This document shows, in pieces, positions 8,830 through 15,924 of a stretch of 41,863 nt of DNA (the first letter of the stretch is position 1; each line of letters begins with the position of its first letter). Below the pieces are notes generated by a model, which saw only the letters and a list, made by a program, of their open reading frames with translations, searched no databases and was not told the DNA's origin. This DNA comes from a virus, in the IMG/VR virus record IMGVR_UViG_3300045741_000080, positions 1 to 41,863 of that record, one strand, 5' to 3'. Made by a program: the position numbers and the translations under genes.

Positions 8830-9858
8830 CTATCTCACTATTAAATCTTCCAAAGGTATATTCTCTGAACTATACGGTGGAGTAGTAATCCGCTGTTCAG
8901 GGGTCAAATTCATACGGGATGCAGCATCACGGGCTTCAAACTCACCGGCATCTAAAAGATAAAACCCATGCCTAGCCTTTTGATCTGTATAAATAGTATC
9001 CATTATCTTCATTTTATTCTTTTGCAATCTTTCTATTTCTTTTAAATACGGAGCAGCTTCCTTCATACTTTCAGCAGCAGAAACTTCTTTATACAACTCT
9101 CTTATCTGTTTATTTATCTGATTCTCAAACTTATTATAGGCTTCTTCTCCAGCCATAGCAGGATTTGTACCCCTCGCCAACCCACCTTGTTCTTGAAGAG
9201 CGTGTTGGAGTTCGTGGATTGTTGTTTCTTTTAGTTCTTCTCCCGTTTTACCGCTCGCAAATAATCTGCCTGGGATATATCCTCTTGACGGTTCATAATG
9301 CCCTTCACCTGTTCCATAAACAGGATCAACCGATAAACCAGCTTTCATCTCTGAAAGCTGTTTATTACCACTTAAAAGATCATCATGTTCAAAAACTTGT
9401 TTTAACCTCGGCAATTCACCCATACTTCTCTTGGGATTGTTAATAAAAGAAGACAATTCGGCTTCTTTTATTTTCGCCAAATCATCACTAATCTCAACCC
9501 TGGGCTTCTTGTCCCATAATGCGCTGAAAGCATTGCTCCCAGGTTTTATCTCCTCTGGCTTCGCAAATCTAAATAACCCGCTCTCATCAGCAAGCCTCCT
9601 TGGTGCCTCCATTACCATATTAGTAGCAACCCTCCCAACACCAGGAGCCATTTTAGCCGCCCCTAACGCCGGTCCTGCCACCCCTACCACATTGCTTATC
9701 AAATCAGCTACCCAATCAACCGTCCCCCTGTTCAACCCAAATCCACCCTCTGGCCTCTCCCCTCCAGTTATCTGCCCCATAAGCCGCTGACTCGGACCTA
9801 TCCCGCTCATCTCCTTACCAGCATCCACCAATACCTGTACTAAATTACCCCAATCCAT
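8830..9858 (-). CDS. HExxH metallopeptidase-like phage protein
   Basis: A 342-residue protein with an HELQH zinc-peptidase motif (residues 215-219, within TTIHELQHALQEQGGLARGT) and a later acidic segment DAGEFEARDAASR (around 300) that could supply a third ligand. This pattern occurs in large internal or polyvalent phage proteins, where a small metallopeptidase-like domain is embedded. The N-terminal 80 residues are Gly/Ala-rich and partly hydrophobic (LISNVVGVAGPALGAAK), like ejection proteins. A stand-alone copy upstream of the terminase is unusual. Possible roles are procapsid maturation or action on the cell after DNA entry. The start is the ATG at 9858, one base after the last possible stop of the zinc-ribbon gene. 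Confidence 0.65.
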   Translation of the reverse strand: MDWGNLVQVLVDAGKEMSGIGPSQRLMGQITGGERPEGGFGLNRGTVDWVADLISNVVGVAGPALGAAKMAPGVGRVATNMVMEAPRRLADESGLFRFAKPEEIKPGSNAFSALWDKKPRVEISDDLAKIKEAELSSFINNPKRSMGELPRLKQVFEHDDLLSGNKQLSEMKAGLSVDPVYGTGEGHYEPSRGYIPGRLFASGKTGEELKETTIHELQHALQEQGGLARGTNPAMAGEEAYNKFENQINKQIRELYKEVSAAESMKEAAPYLKEIERLQKNKMKIMDTIYTDQKARHGFYLLDAGEFEARDAASRMNLTPEQRITTPPYSSENIPLEDLIVR

Positions 9859-10035
9859 CTACCACTCTTTCCTGTGCCTGCATCTCTTGCATACCTATAC
9901 ATACCTATACTTGTCCACCCAATCCTGCTCATGCAATCTCAAATGCTCCCCCATTTCCATGTCCTGCACATTGTCCCCACATGAACATGGCATCACTTTC
10001 TCACAATCCCACTCAGCTAAACCTACCTCTCCCAT
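9859..10035 (-). CDS. Small zinc-ribbon protein interrupted by in-frame TAG
   Basis: From the ATG at 10035 (GGGAGG five bases upstream) the frame gives a 46-residue protein with CSCG (17-20), HLRLH (31-35) and DKYRYV, then TAG at 9895-9897. The same frame continues with VCKRCRHRKEW and a second TAG at 9859-9861, touching the next ATG. The full reading, C-x-C, H-x3-H, then C-x2-C, makes a complete zinc ribbon; the first stop removes the last CKRC. The interruption lies in an exact tandem 10-mer, ATACCTATAC (9891-9910), so slippage is the likely cause. It could be a functional short form, a broken gene or a sequence error. The 46-residue form ends at 9895. Confidence 0.65.
9891..9910. repeat. 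Tandem 10-bp direct repeat ATACCTATAC
   Basis: Two adjacent exact copies of ATACCTATAC sit at the point where the zinc-ribbon reading frame meets an in-frame TAG. It looks like a replication-slippage or assembly-prone site. Confidence 0.85.
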
Positions 10036-10093
10036 TATCGCCTCCCGCTTTTCCGTTTTTTAAGCAAACCTCTAACCCGTTAAAAAAAACATT

Positions 10094-10341
10094 TTATCTC
10101 TCACAAGCATTGTCGGGACCACCCGGCATATCCGTTGTTCCCTTAGTCACCTCGGCCCGGTTATGCTCTGTTGCCGAGAACCTTGCCACTTCTTACTGCG
10201 TGGCCCGGAACAGTTTAAAAACTATATCTCTATAGCTATCCCGTTTTGTCTATTACCCCAGCTTCCCTGGGCAATTAGTGCGCCGGGTATCTCAGCGCAC
10301 TCGTGAGTTTCCGTTACTCTGATTCGATTTTTGTCCCCACT
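10094..10341 (-). ncRNA. Hairpin-rich leader or structured RNA candidate
   Basis: Between the terminator at 10342 and the zinc-ribbon gene the minus strand holds a series of exact stems: GTGCGC/GCGCAC (10278-10300), CCCAG/CTGGG (10257-10271), CTATA/TATAG closed by a GAGA tetraloop when read on the minus strand (10222-10235), CTCGGC/GCCGAG (10151-10178) and CGGG/CCCG (10114-10125). A T8 run follows at 10082-10089, then the ribosome site of the zinc-ribbon gene. No known RNA family is recognised; group I intron core elements were sought and not found in order. A 31-codon GTG-started frame (10094-10189) is also possible. It may be the 5' leader of the packaging/structural transcript or a free RNA. 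Confidence 0.4.
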
Positions 10342-10375
10342 AAAAAAAATGCCTAATCCTTTGTCTGGATTAGGC
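10342..10375 (-). terminator. Rho-independent terminator
   Basis: On the minus strand, GCCTAATCC (complement of 10367-10375) pairs with GGATTAGGC (complement of 10351-10359) in a perfect 9-bp stem with a 7-base loop, followed by one A and eight T (10349-10342). It lies about 210 bases after the HTH gene and would end the replication-module transcript before the packaging genes. The stretch from 10376 to 10588 contains no gene I can support. Confidence 0.88.
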
Positions 10376-10588
10376 TTTGTTCCTTGTACCCCTTCTGATG
10401 CTGTGAAAGGGTGTTGTATGTTGGAGTTAATATACGAAAGCGATACGGGGGGAATGGGCTGTCTCATCGGGTACCCCTTCTTGTAATCTTCCCACCCACC
10501 CATTGTTATCATCCTAAAAATCTCCAGCTAAAACTTTGTATCGATCCCATAATAATTATCCAGTTTACATAATGGTTCTTATCGGCAC

Positions 10589-11038
10589 CTATGCGTTTTG
10601 CTTATCTGGTGTAATATCAATAACTTGATCTTTTGGTGTAAGATTAGATGAAGAGGATATTTCCAGTCTGGCCTGGATTACGTTGATCACCTGGGTAGGA
10701 ACCACCTCGTTGATGGAAGTGGATTGACCACGTACTAGGCGGGCCTTATCGGTTAATATGGCAATATCGGTAACTCCTCGTCTTTCCAACATTTTACTTC
10801 TGTGTTCATCATCTATCTTCGTTATTAACCTATACGCCTCTAAATCAAACCAGGCATCCGGTCTTTTATGATAAACGCAAAATTCTTCAATATTAATATC
10901 TGGATATCTATTTAATAATATTTTATGAACATTCTGTGGCGTGGTATCAAATATTTTAGCTATCTCGGAATAACTATTGCCAATAGCCTTTAATTCAAGG
11001 GCTTTTGAGGCATCAACTGTGGTAGATCCAAGACGCAT
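10589..11038 (-). CDS. HTH DNA-binding protein (regulator or candidate small terminase)
   Basis: A 149-residue protein whose N-terminus holds a helix-turn-helix, NSYSEIAKIFDTTPQNVHKI (residues 21-40). The second half is helical with ILTDKARLVRGQSTSINE, a segment I associate with small phage DNA-binding proteins annotated as HTH or small terminase subunits. It is the last gene before the terminator at 10342 and the nearest HTH protein to the large terminase. Its upstream region is AT-rich and holds three GTTCAA-type palindromes overlapping a good promoter, so self-regulation is plausible. No strong ribosome site is seen at the ATG. The two roles cannot be separated by reading. Confidence 0.65.
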   Translation of the reverse strand: MRLGSTTVDASKALELKAIGNSYSEIAKIFDTTPQNVHKILLNRYPDINIEEFCVYHKRPDAWFDLEAYRLITKIDDEHRSKMLERRGVTDIAILTDKARLVRGQSTSINEVVPTQVINVIQARLEISSSSNLTPKDQVIDITPDKQNA

Positions 11039-11097
11039 GGTTTAACACTATGCATATATTGCAAAAAAAGTCAAGAATAATCCATAAACTGACTATT

Positions 11098-11113
11098 GTT
11101 CAAAACTTTGAAC
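11098..11113. promoter_or_regulatory. Operator-like palindrome O1
   Basis: GTTCAAA-AC-TTTGAAC, perfect 7-base arms. It is 60 bases upstream of the HTH start codon and exactly 21 bases from O2, placing the two on the same face of the helix. Confidence 0.7.
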
Positions 11114-11118
11114 AAGCT

Positions 11119-11134
11119 GTTCAAATATTTGAAC
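11119..11134. promoter_or_regulatory. Operator-like palindrome O2
   Basis: GTTCAAATATTTGAAC, a perfect 16-base palindrome, the best of three related sites upstream of the HTH gene. Confidence 0.72.
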
Positions 11135-11175
11135 ATATCATATATATAGTTATAATGTATAGTTACATAATATAT

Positions 11176-11203
11176 AGTATATATTATCAATAATATGGTT
11201 CAA
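11176..11203 (-). promoter_or_regulatory. Sigma70-type promoter overlapping operator O3
   Basis: On the minus strand TTGAAC (complement of 11198-11203), 16 bases, then TATACT (complement of 11176-11181). The -35 box is part of palindrome O3, so a protein bound there would block it. Expected product: the HTH gene. Confidence 0.5.
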
Positions 11204-11213
11204 AAAATTGAAC
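11198..11213. promoter_or_regulatory. Operator-like palindrome O3
   Basis: GTTCAA-AAAA-TTGAAC, 6-base arms, exactly 100 bases from O1 and overlapping a candidate -35 box. Confidence 0.65.
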
Positions 11214-11251
11214 AAACTGAATATACTATACATATAACCTATTGCAAGAAT

Positions 11252-11280
11252 AGAATATAGCAATATTTAGATAAAGTCAA
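11252..11280 (-). promoter_or_regulatory. Sigma70-type promoter candidate
   Basis: TTGACT (complement of 11275-11280), a 17-base spacer, then TATTCT (complement of 11252-11257) on the minus strand, just after the helicase stop. It would drive the HTH gene across the operator region. The rest of 11039-11287 is AT-rich and holds no gene. Confidence 0.45.
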
Positions 11281-11287
11281 TAAATTT

Positions 11288-12853
11288 TTATAGCTCCAAT
11301 GACTCCCGCCACCAAGCCGGGAACAAATTAGGATGTTCCGATATTAATTTATCAATCTGGGCATCAAGGAGGTAAATAGTGCAAGTGTCGGACTCGGAAC
11401 GGATACCTCTGCCGGACCCTTGGATGATAGTCTGAGCGGCAAGGGACTTATACCAATATGGGCCGATAGGGGAACCATATAGCCGGGAGGATACCATTTT
11501 ATCGGCTAAAGATTCATAAGGGCATTTGGCCCAAATGACAAATCTGCATTGGTCTTCAGGGAGATTGACCCCCCGTTCCATACTTGGGGATAATAATATC
11601 AATGGTTTAGGCGATTGCTGGAAGGATTCTAATACCTCCTGGCGGTTTTGACCATTGTGAACGACTATCCTTGGGGATATTGGTTTTATTAAATCTGCTA
11701 GTTTATAAGATACCGAATGTATTAAACCTTTTTCATTTGGATGGAGGGAAATTATATGTTCGATGTTTTGTATTAGCTTAGGGGCTTCAATTTCGATGGT
11801 TTTGTGGGTGATATTGGCTACCGGGTGGATGATGATTCTACGGTTTTCAGCGGGGAAGGTCGAGGGGATCTCGATAAAGTCAATGTCCCCTATAGGTATC
11901 CCGGTTAGTTCTGAGAGAATCATAGGCGGGGGAAGGGTTGCGGATAGGATTAAGAAGCGGTCTGCATGGCGTAATAGATAGTCCTGGGTAGCCCTCTTAG
12001 GCGGGTAAAGTGGTTTGAACTCCCAGGTATTGCCGTATGGCTTTTGGATTTCGTTGAGTATCCAGGTGGAATCAACATGGGCCTTGAATCGTTGGAGGGA
12101 AGTGTTCAGGTCATTAAGCTGGCGTAGCTCGTCTAGGGTTTCATCCTCATGGTCCTCAAAGGCATCGTATTGCTTAGCTTCAGCTTCAAGGATCGATATG
12201 TATTTTGCTACCGAAGGGAGAGCGGTAGAATCAACCCATTCCTGCCAATCGGCCAAACCGTATTTAGAAGTTTTATACTTGGGCATCTTGATCTTGAGCT
12301 TCTTTAATCTGGATTCGGATATTCTCAATGTGATCCAGTTAGACAATATCCCTTCCAATAAATCCCCCTCGTCTAAGACTATCATCGGCTGGTTTGAAAA
12401 TTTCCCGACGTAATTGCACTCGGCCAGAAGGTAAGCATAGTTTAGAATCTTATAATCAGCCGCTAAACATTTCGCCTTGGCTATCTCATATTTGCAGGCC
12501 GGTTTGTCCGGGCATCTCCAGGTCCGACTGTTAGGGCATTTGTCCGAAGTAAGTTTATTTAAATGCACACAAGGATAGTTTGCCTTCCCCTTGAGAATCT
12601 TACTCTCAGGAAAATCATGGGCAATCTGGTCTTGGAGGGATTTGCTATGTACGACATATATACCTTCCTTCATCCCGGCAAGAACACTCATCCCGATAAG
12701 GCTCTTCCCTGATCCTGTTGGAGCATTGACCACCACCACCCTTTTCTTTGATTTTAGTACCCGCTCGATGGCCTCACTTTGGTATTTTCGGAAGTCTACA
12801 CCTCGGAAAGTCCGAAAACAGTTTTTTAAGCTCTCAAGGTCTATTTTACCCAT
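11288..12853 (-). CDS. SF2 helicase, XPD/DinG-type with Fe-S cluster
   Basis: A 521-residue ATP-dependent DNA helicase. Walker A is APTGSGKS (44-51) and the DEAH-type box is DEGD (161-164). Between them lies a cysteine cluster (C95, C106, C114, C120 and perhaps C129) in the position of the Fe-S domain of DinG/XPD helicases. Motif V/VI is visible in LLSPSMERGVNLPE and QGSGRGIRSESD near the C-terminus. It would unwind duplex DNA 5' to 3' during replication or recombination. It is the last gene of the replication operon, preceded by a 262-base non-coding stretch with the GTTC array. GGGGGG lies before the ATG. Confidence 0.88.
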   Translation of the reverse strand: MGKIDLESLKNCFRTFRGVDFRKYQSEAIERVLKSKKRVVVVNAPTGSGKSLIGMSVLAGMKEGIYVVHSKSLQDQIAHDFPESKILKGKANYPCVHLNKLTSDKCPNSRTWRCPDKPACKYEIAKAKCLAADYKILNYAYLLAECNYVGKFSNQPMIVLDEGDLLEGILSNWITLRISESRLKKLKIKMPKYKTSKYGLADWQEWVDSTALPSVAKYISILEAEAKQYDAFEDHEDETLDELRQLNDLNTSLQRFKAHVDSTWILNEIQKPYGNTWEFKPLYPPKRATQDYLLRHADRFLILSATLPPPMILSELTGIPIGDIDFIEIPSTFPAENRRIIIHPVANITHKTIEIEAPKLIQNIEHIISLHPNEKGLIHSVSYKLADLIKPISPRIVVHNGQNRQEVLESFQQSPKPLILLSPSMERGVNLPEDQCRFVIWAKCPYESLADKMVSSRLYGSPIGPYWYKSLAAQTIIQGSGRGIRSESDTCTIYLLDAQIDKLISEHPNLFPAWWRESLEL

Positions 12854-13026
12854 TTTATCCCCCCCATACCCCCTATATTATTGTGGGAACACTTTTTTTT
12901 CATTTCGGAGGGACCTGGAACCGGGGAACCTATACCTATATATAATAAGGCTATAACCTATTGATATTACTATAAAAACACACACTTTTTTGTTCTTTTT
13001 AAGTTATTTGGTGGGTAGGTTATCAG

Positions 13027-13096
13027 GTTCTTAGTTCTCAAGTTCCAAGTTCCTTGGTTCATAGGTTCTTAGGTTCATAAGTTCTTATGTTCCCAG
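13027..13096. repeat. Tandem GTTC octamer array, origin candidate
   Basis: Nine copies of a unit headed by GTTC begin at 13027, 13034, 13042, 13049, 13057, 13065, 13073, 13081 and 13089; spacing is 7, 8, 7, then 8 in most later steps. Units include GTTCTTAG, GTTCATAG, GTTCATAA and GTTCTTAT. The array is not coding, because 8-base steps meet stops in all minus frames tried. It sits in the only long gap inside the replication module (12854-13115), together with AT-rich DNA (12941-12990). This is what an iteron-type origin or a clustered protein-binding site looks like. The GTTC head is shared with the operator palindromes at 11098-11213. Confidence 0.7.
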
Positions 13097-13102
13097 GAGG
13101 TA

Positions 13103-13119
13103 ATGACAAAAATTGTCAT
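13103..13119. other. Palindrome beside the octamer array
   Basis: ATGACAA-AAA-TTGTCAT, 7-base arms and 3-base centre, overlapping the stop codon of the 13116-13712 gene. It could be a binding site or a short mRNA 3' hairpin. Confidence 0.55.
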
Positions 13120-13712
13120 ATTGGTTTTAGGTGTCTTTTCGATAGGTTATAAGATTGGTATAGGTCTTTTTGGCGGCTCTGGTAAATTAATTCCTTTGTG
13201 AACTCTTCTAAAGGTTGCTGAATTTTTATGGGACACGACTCTATAATACCGCTAATTTTGCCTAAAATATCGTCTTCTTCAAGTATTTTCATAGTTACGT
13301 TATTCACTAAAATTTTGATCCTTTCTTGGGCCATTTCATAAATTTTTGAATAAGAAAGTTCCTCTTCCATCTCTTTAAAGACTTTATAAAGCTGTTTTTC
13401 GTACCCGTTTTGTCCCCCTAAAATATAGAGGTAAAATTGGATCACTGTTCCCCAAATATGGGCATTTCGGTAAACATCGGCGGTCGATTTGAACTTGTCT
13501 TTGTTGTGCTGAAAAATGGATTCGTTTATCTGCGTAACGTAGTTGTGCTGCTTAAAACTGATCTTTGTGGAGTTGTTCAGGTTGAGTGGAATCTTGTACG
13601 AAGGGATTTCTACACCCCTCAATCTCTCTGCCGCTTCCTTCCCCCATCCTTCAAAACGGTCGTTTAAGGTTAAACTTTGGGCTTCGGTTTGGAATCTTTT
13701 CTTCCTGGGCAT
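13116..13712 (-). CDS. Hypothetical protein of the replication module
   Basis: A 198-residue protein, no family recognised. The N-terminus is basic (MPRKKRFQTEAQ) and the rest mostly helical and charged, with KLYKVFKEMEEELSYSKIYE around residue 105-125. The frame is open further upstream, but AAAGGAG eight bases before the ATG at 13712 decides the start. It lies between an ERCC4-type nuclease and a helicase, and directly before the octamer array, so a role in origin recognition or replication is a reasonable guess by position only. A DNA-binding motif of known type is not evident, though the central STADVYRNAHIWGTVIQFYL stretch is reminiscent of short helical DNA-binding or oligomerising domains. 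Confidence 0.6.
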   Translation of the reverse strand: MPRKKRFQTEAQSLTLNDRFEGWGKEAAERLRGVEIPSYKIPLNLNNSTKISFKQHNYVTQINESIFQHNKDKFKSTADVYRNAHIWGTVIQFYLYILGGQNGYEKQLYKVFKEMEEELSYSKIYEMAQERIKILVNNVTMKILEEDDILGKISGIIESCPIKIQQPLEEFTKELIYQSRQKDLYQSYNLSKRHLKPI

Positions 13713-13716
13713 GGGC

Positions 13717-13914
13717 TTATACTCCTTTAAGATAGTCTGAATTTTGATTGATATTGAGCTTCTCTTCAATGGTTCCGATGGCCTTCCATATCTCATTATG
13801 GACTTCAATATCCATCCCTTCATCTGCCGTGCGGGTTAATAATTCCTCTATACCCTTGAATTGTAGTAGCAAAAATTGGTAATATTCACGTTCTTCATCG
13901 GTTAGTTTGTGCAT
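13717..13914 (-). CDS. Small acidic helical protein
   Basis: A 65-residue, wholly helical protein (MHKLTDEEREYYQFLLLQFK...). AAAAGGAGG precedes the ATG. Its stop lies inside the ribosome site of the next gene, implying coupling. Family not recognised. Confidence 0.65.
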   Translation of the reverse strand: MHKLTDEEREYYQFLLLQFKGIEELLTRTADEGMDIEVHNEIWKAIGTIEEKLNINQNSDYLKGV

Positions 13915-13928
13915 AAATAAACCTCCTT

Positions 13929-14438
13929 TTATTTAATATTCCTCTTTAGTTTATAATACTTAATCGCATGGTCTAATATAAACCTTTCAAGATCGGATCT
14001 ATCCCGTGAGAAATATACGTGTAAATTATATCTTATGCGGAAGGAACAGATGGATTGACGCACAGTTTCCGGGGTTAGCTTGGAATAAAGTTGAGGGGAC
14101 AGGAGGTCCCATTCAGACGCTTCGATGATGAGAGCGGCAAAGTCGTAAGAGGATAATCGGGATAATTTGTCCTGGGTCTTGAGGCGTTCCTTGCCAATGT
14201 AGGACATAAAATCGGAGGTCTGTTTACGCTCAATGAAGAACTTATCCTCAAACCCTTGGATACTGTAATCTCCGTTCTGGAGGCACCTGGAGGTTATTGT
14301 GAGGCCGCTGGGCGGGCGGCGGAACAGTGGGGCTTGTTCTCGGGTGTCCATGACCAGGATGAAGCCCTCTGGGAAGGTGTAAGGGCGTAGAGGGGTGTTG
14401 GGGATAGTCTTGACGGTGAATCTGGACGATGGAGGCAT
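13929..14438 (-). CDS. ERCC4-family nuclease
   Basis: A 169-residue XPF/Mus81-type nuclease domain. It shows VMDTREQAPLF with the first acid at D31, NGDYSI (55-60) and the signature ERKQTSD (70-76, the ERKxxxD motif) followed by a helix rich in basic residues. The family cuts branched DNA or 3' flaps next to duplex. There is no helix-hairpin-helix domain, so specificity may come from the partner SSB-like protein or helicase. It lies in one operon with the RecA-like ATPase and the helicase. The ribosome site is weak; a hairpin at 14450-14474 lies 12 bases before the start and may limit translation. Confidence 0.85.
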   Translation of the reverse strand: MPPSSRFTVKTIPNTPLRPYTFPEGFILVMDTREQAPLFRRPPSGLTITSRCLQNGDYSIQGFEDKFFIERKQTSDFMSYIGKERLKTQDKLSRLSSYDFAALIIEASEWDLLSPQLYSKLTPETVRQSICSFRIRYNLHVYFSRDRSDLERFILDHAIKYYKLKRNIK

Positions 14439-14449
14439 TAATAAACCAT

Positions 14450-14474
14450 AGCCCGATATTGTTACCCTCGGGCT
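14450..14474 (-). other. Stem-loop ahead of the ERCC4 nuclease start
   Basis: AGCCCGA (14450-14456) and TCGGGCT (14468-14474) form a perfect 7-bp stem with an 11-base loop in the 85-base gap between the SSB-like gene and the nuclease. There is no T tract, so it is not a terminator. It could stabilise upstream mRNA or tune nuclease translation. Confidence 0.5.
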
Positions 14475-14523
14475 TCGGGGTGTCTAAGTGATTGCTTTAC
14501 AAATTAAAATACTACTTAGAATA

Positions 14524-15078
14524 TCACCATCCATCCTCATCGGTAGGAGGTTGGGAAGCAGCCGGGGCGGAAGGTTTGGGTGTAGTGGATTGAACTTTGC
14601 CCTTACCCTTGTTATCAGCAATCAGCTTACTCCGGTTGTCCGGGTGATAGATGGAAACGATATTAACCCGCTTATCCTTCTCTTCCAGTTTGACAATAAG
14701 CATCTTGCCAACGAGCTTCTTGTTCAACCCGGCAATGAAGTCGGGGGCTGAAATTGGGGTATCGGGGTACTTAGCGTCAAAAGCCGATGCGAGTTTGGTA
14801 TAGGACAGGATATGGGCTAACTGCTTCTCCCCAAAGGCTATGGAGGTTTCTTTAGGTCCGCAGGGAATGAACTGGCTGACCTTCTTCCCTATTGATTCTT
14901 CATCCCCTGGTACAACCACCGATTCCAGTTCAAAGGGGATAATCATGGACTGGTTGCCGGTCTTCTCATTAGAATACATCTTGATCCCCTCAGCAACTAT
15001 GGCTGTGTAAATACCAGGGATCGGGACATCATACCCTCCCATGTTGAGTTCTTTTTCTTCGGTCTCGAATCGTGACAT
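14524..15078 (-). CDS. SSB-like DUF669-type protein
   Basis: A 184-residue protein with a compact N-terminal domain (residues 1-140, GGYDVPIPGIYTAIVAEGIK at 14-33) resembling phage DUF669-type proteins, followed by a Pro/Ser/Lys linker and an acidic tail ending PPTDEDGW. Such acidic tails are the partner-docking peptides of single-strand binding proteins. Direct neighbourhood with a RecA-like annealing-type ATPase is the usual setting of this family. It probably coats single-stranded DNA and recruits the ATPase, nuclease or helicase. A clear AAAGGAG site lies before the ATG. Confidence 0.72.
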   Translation of the reverse strand: MSRFETEEKELNMGGYDVPIPGIYTAIVAEGIKMYSNEKTGNQSMIIPFELESVVVPGDEESIGKKVSQFIPCGPKETSIAFGEKQLAHILSYTKLASAFDAKYPDTPISAPDFIAGLNKKLVGKMLIVKLEEKDKRVNIVSIYHPDNRSKLIADNKGKGKVQSTTPKPSAPAASQPPTDEDGW

Positions 15079-15153
15079 ACGGTAATACTCCTTTCTTTTG
15101 TTTGGATGATTAGATTAGATAATAGATAATATCGGTTTGGCTTCCTCCCTTTA

Positions 15154-15924
15154 TCACACCTCCTTTATCTTTAGTAACTTCATAATATTAAGCGGTCCAC
15201 GCAGGGTTTTATTGCTTGGCCTGGGTCCGGTCCACTTGCATAGGAAATCGTTTGATGGACTCTCAAATGATACCATTGGAGGGTAGACTATAGCTGGATT
15301 ACCGGATTCGTCCACCTTGGAACGGGACTCCACCAGACCGATAATATCAAGGAATCCTGGTAATACAAGGGGAAATTCTTTACCCTTGAGGGCTGGTCCG
15401 GCGGATAATTCCCGGTCCCATTTGGGGTTTTCGACCAGCCGGGCTGTGACTATGACAATCTTACCCGAGAAAGCTAAGGCTTGGAGCATCTTGGTTATCC
15501 TTACCATCTGCCCGGATAACCCACCGTAACCTTCAAGGGATAGCTTGGTCTCGGCTATGAGCTTCTTACGCTTGAACTTGTCCTCCAGGGAATCGAATAC
15601 CTCATCTTCTATTTCATTGGATAGGTCCACGGCCATGAGGTGAGTGTAGGAGTCTAAACAAACGGTGGAATACCTAGTGAAGTTGTCGAGCTTGGATATG
15701 GTTTGCTTTAAATCTTCAATGTCATTGTACCGGAATACGTCCATATCCAAATCAGGCCTGTTAGCGGCATCAATGTTAGATTGAAGGTCTCTCAGTTCCG
15801 CAGCGATATAGGCTATCGGGTTAGGTGCGGATTGAATGATGGATGTGGTCTTGCCTTTGCCGGAATCACCGTAGAGCATGATGAACTTGCCTTTGGATAA
15901 CTGGTCTTTTGATAAGATGTTCAT
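15154..15924 (-). CDS. RecA-like ATPase, Sak4/AAA_24 type
   Basis: A 256-residue P-loop protein with Walker A GDSGKGKTT (19-27), a Walker B-like strand YSTVCLDSYTHL, and a downstream sensor segment GKIVIVTARL. The short RecA core without other domains fits the phage Sak4/AAA_24 group, which promotes single-strand annealing together with an SSB. The SSB-like gene is next downstream and a Cas4-like nuclease is next upstream. The frame is open 31 codons further, but GGGAGG before the ATG at 15924 and the ATGA overlap with the upstream stop decide the start. It would act in recombination-dependent replication. Confidence 0.8.
   Translation of the reverse strand: MNILSKDQLSKGKFIMLYGDSGKGKTTSIIQSAPNPIAYIAAELRDLQSNIDAANRPDLDMDVFRYNDIEDLKQTISKLDNFTRYSTVCLDSYTHLMAVDLSNEIEDEVFDSLEDKFKRKKLIAETKLSLEGYGGLSGQMVRITKMLQALAFSGKIVIVTARLVENPKWDRELSAGPALKGKEFPLVLPGFLDIIGLVESRSKVDESGNPAIVYPPMVSFESPSNDFLCKWTGPRPSNKTLRGPLNIMKLLKIKEV

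Noticed and set aside
10094-10341. Group I intron
   Set aside because: Fragments resembling conserved core pieces (GATATAG, GACTAAGG) occur in the wrong order and do not pair; there is also no interrupted gene around it.
10222-10512. 96-codon minus-strand ORF
   Set aside because: It runs through the strong terminator (10342-10375) and the hairpin-rich region, and its composition is not protein-like in the second half, although a weak GGAG precedes its start.
11069-11074. Third promoter (TTGACT close to the HTH start)
   Set aside because: No acceptable -10 box lies at a 16-18 base distance, and the start point would fall on the start codon.
13027-13096. CRISPR array
   Set aside because: Units are 8 bases with no spacers, and there are no cas genes; the Cas4-like protein is a typical phage recombination nuclease.
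14450-14474. Intrinsic terminator
   Set aside because: The stem is good but no T tract follows on either strand, and the downstream gene belongs to the same operon.
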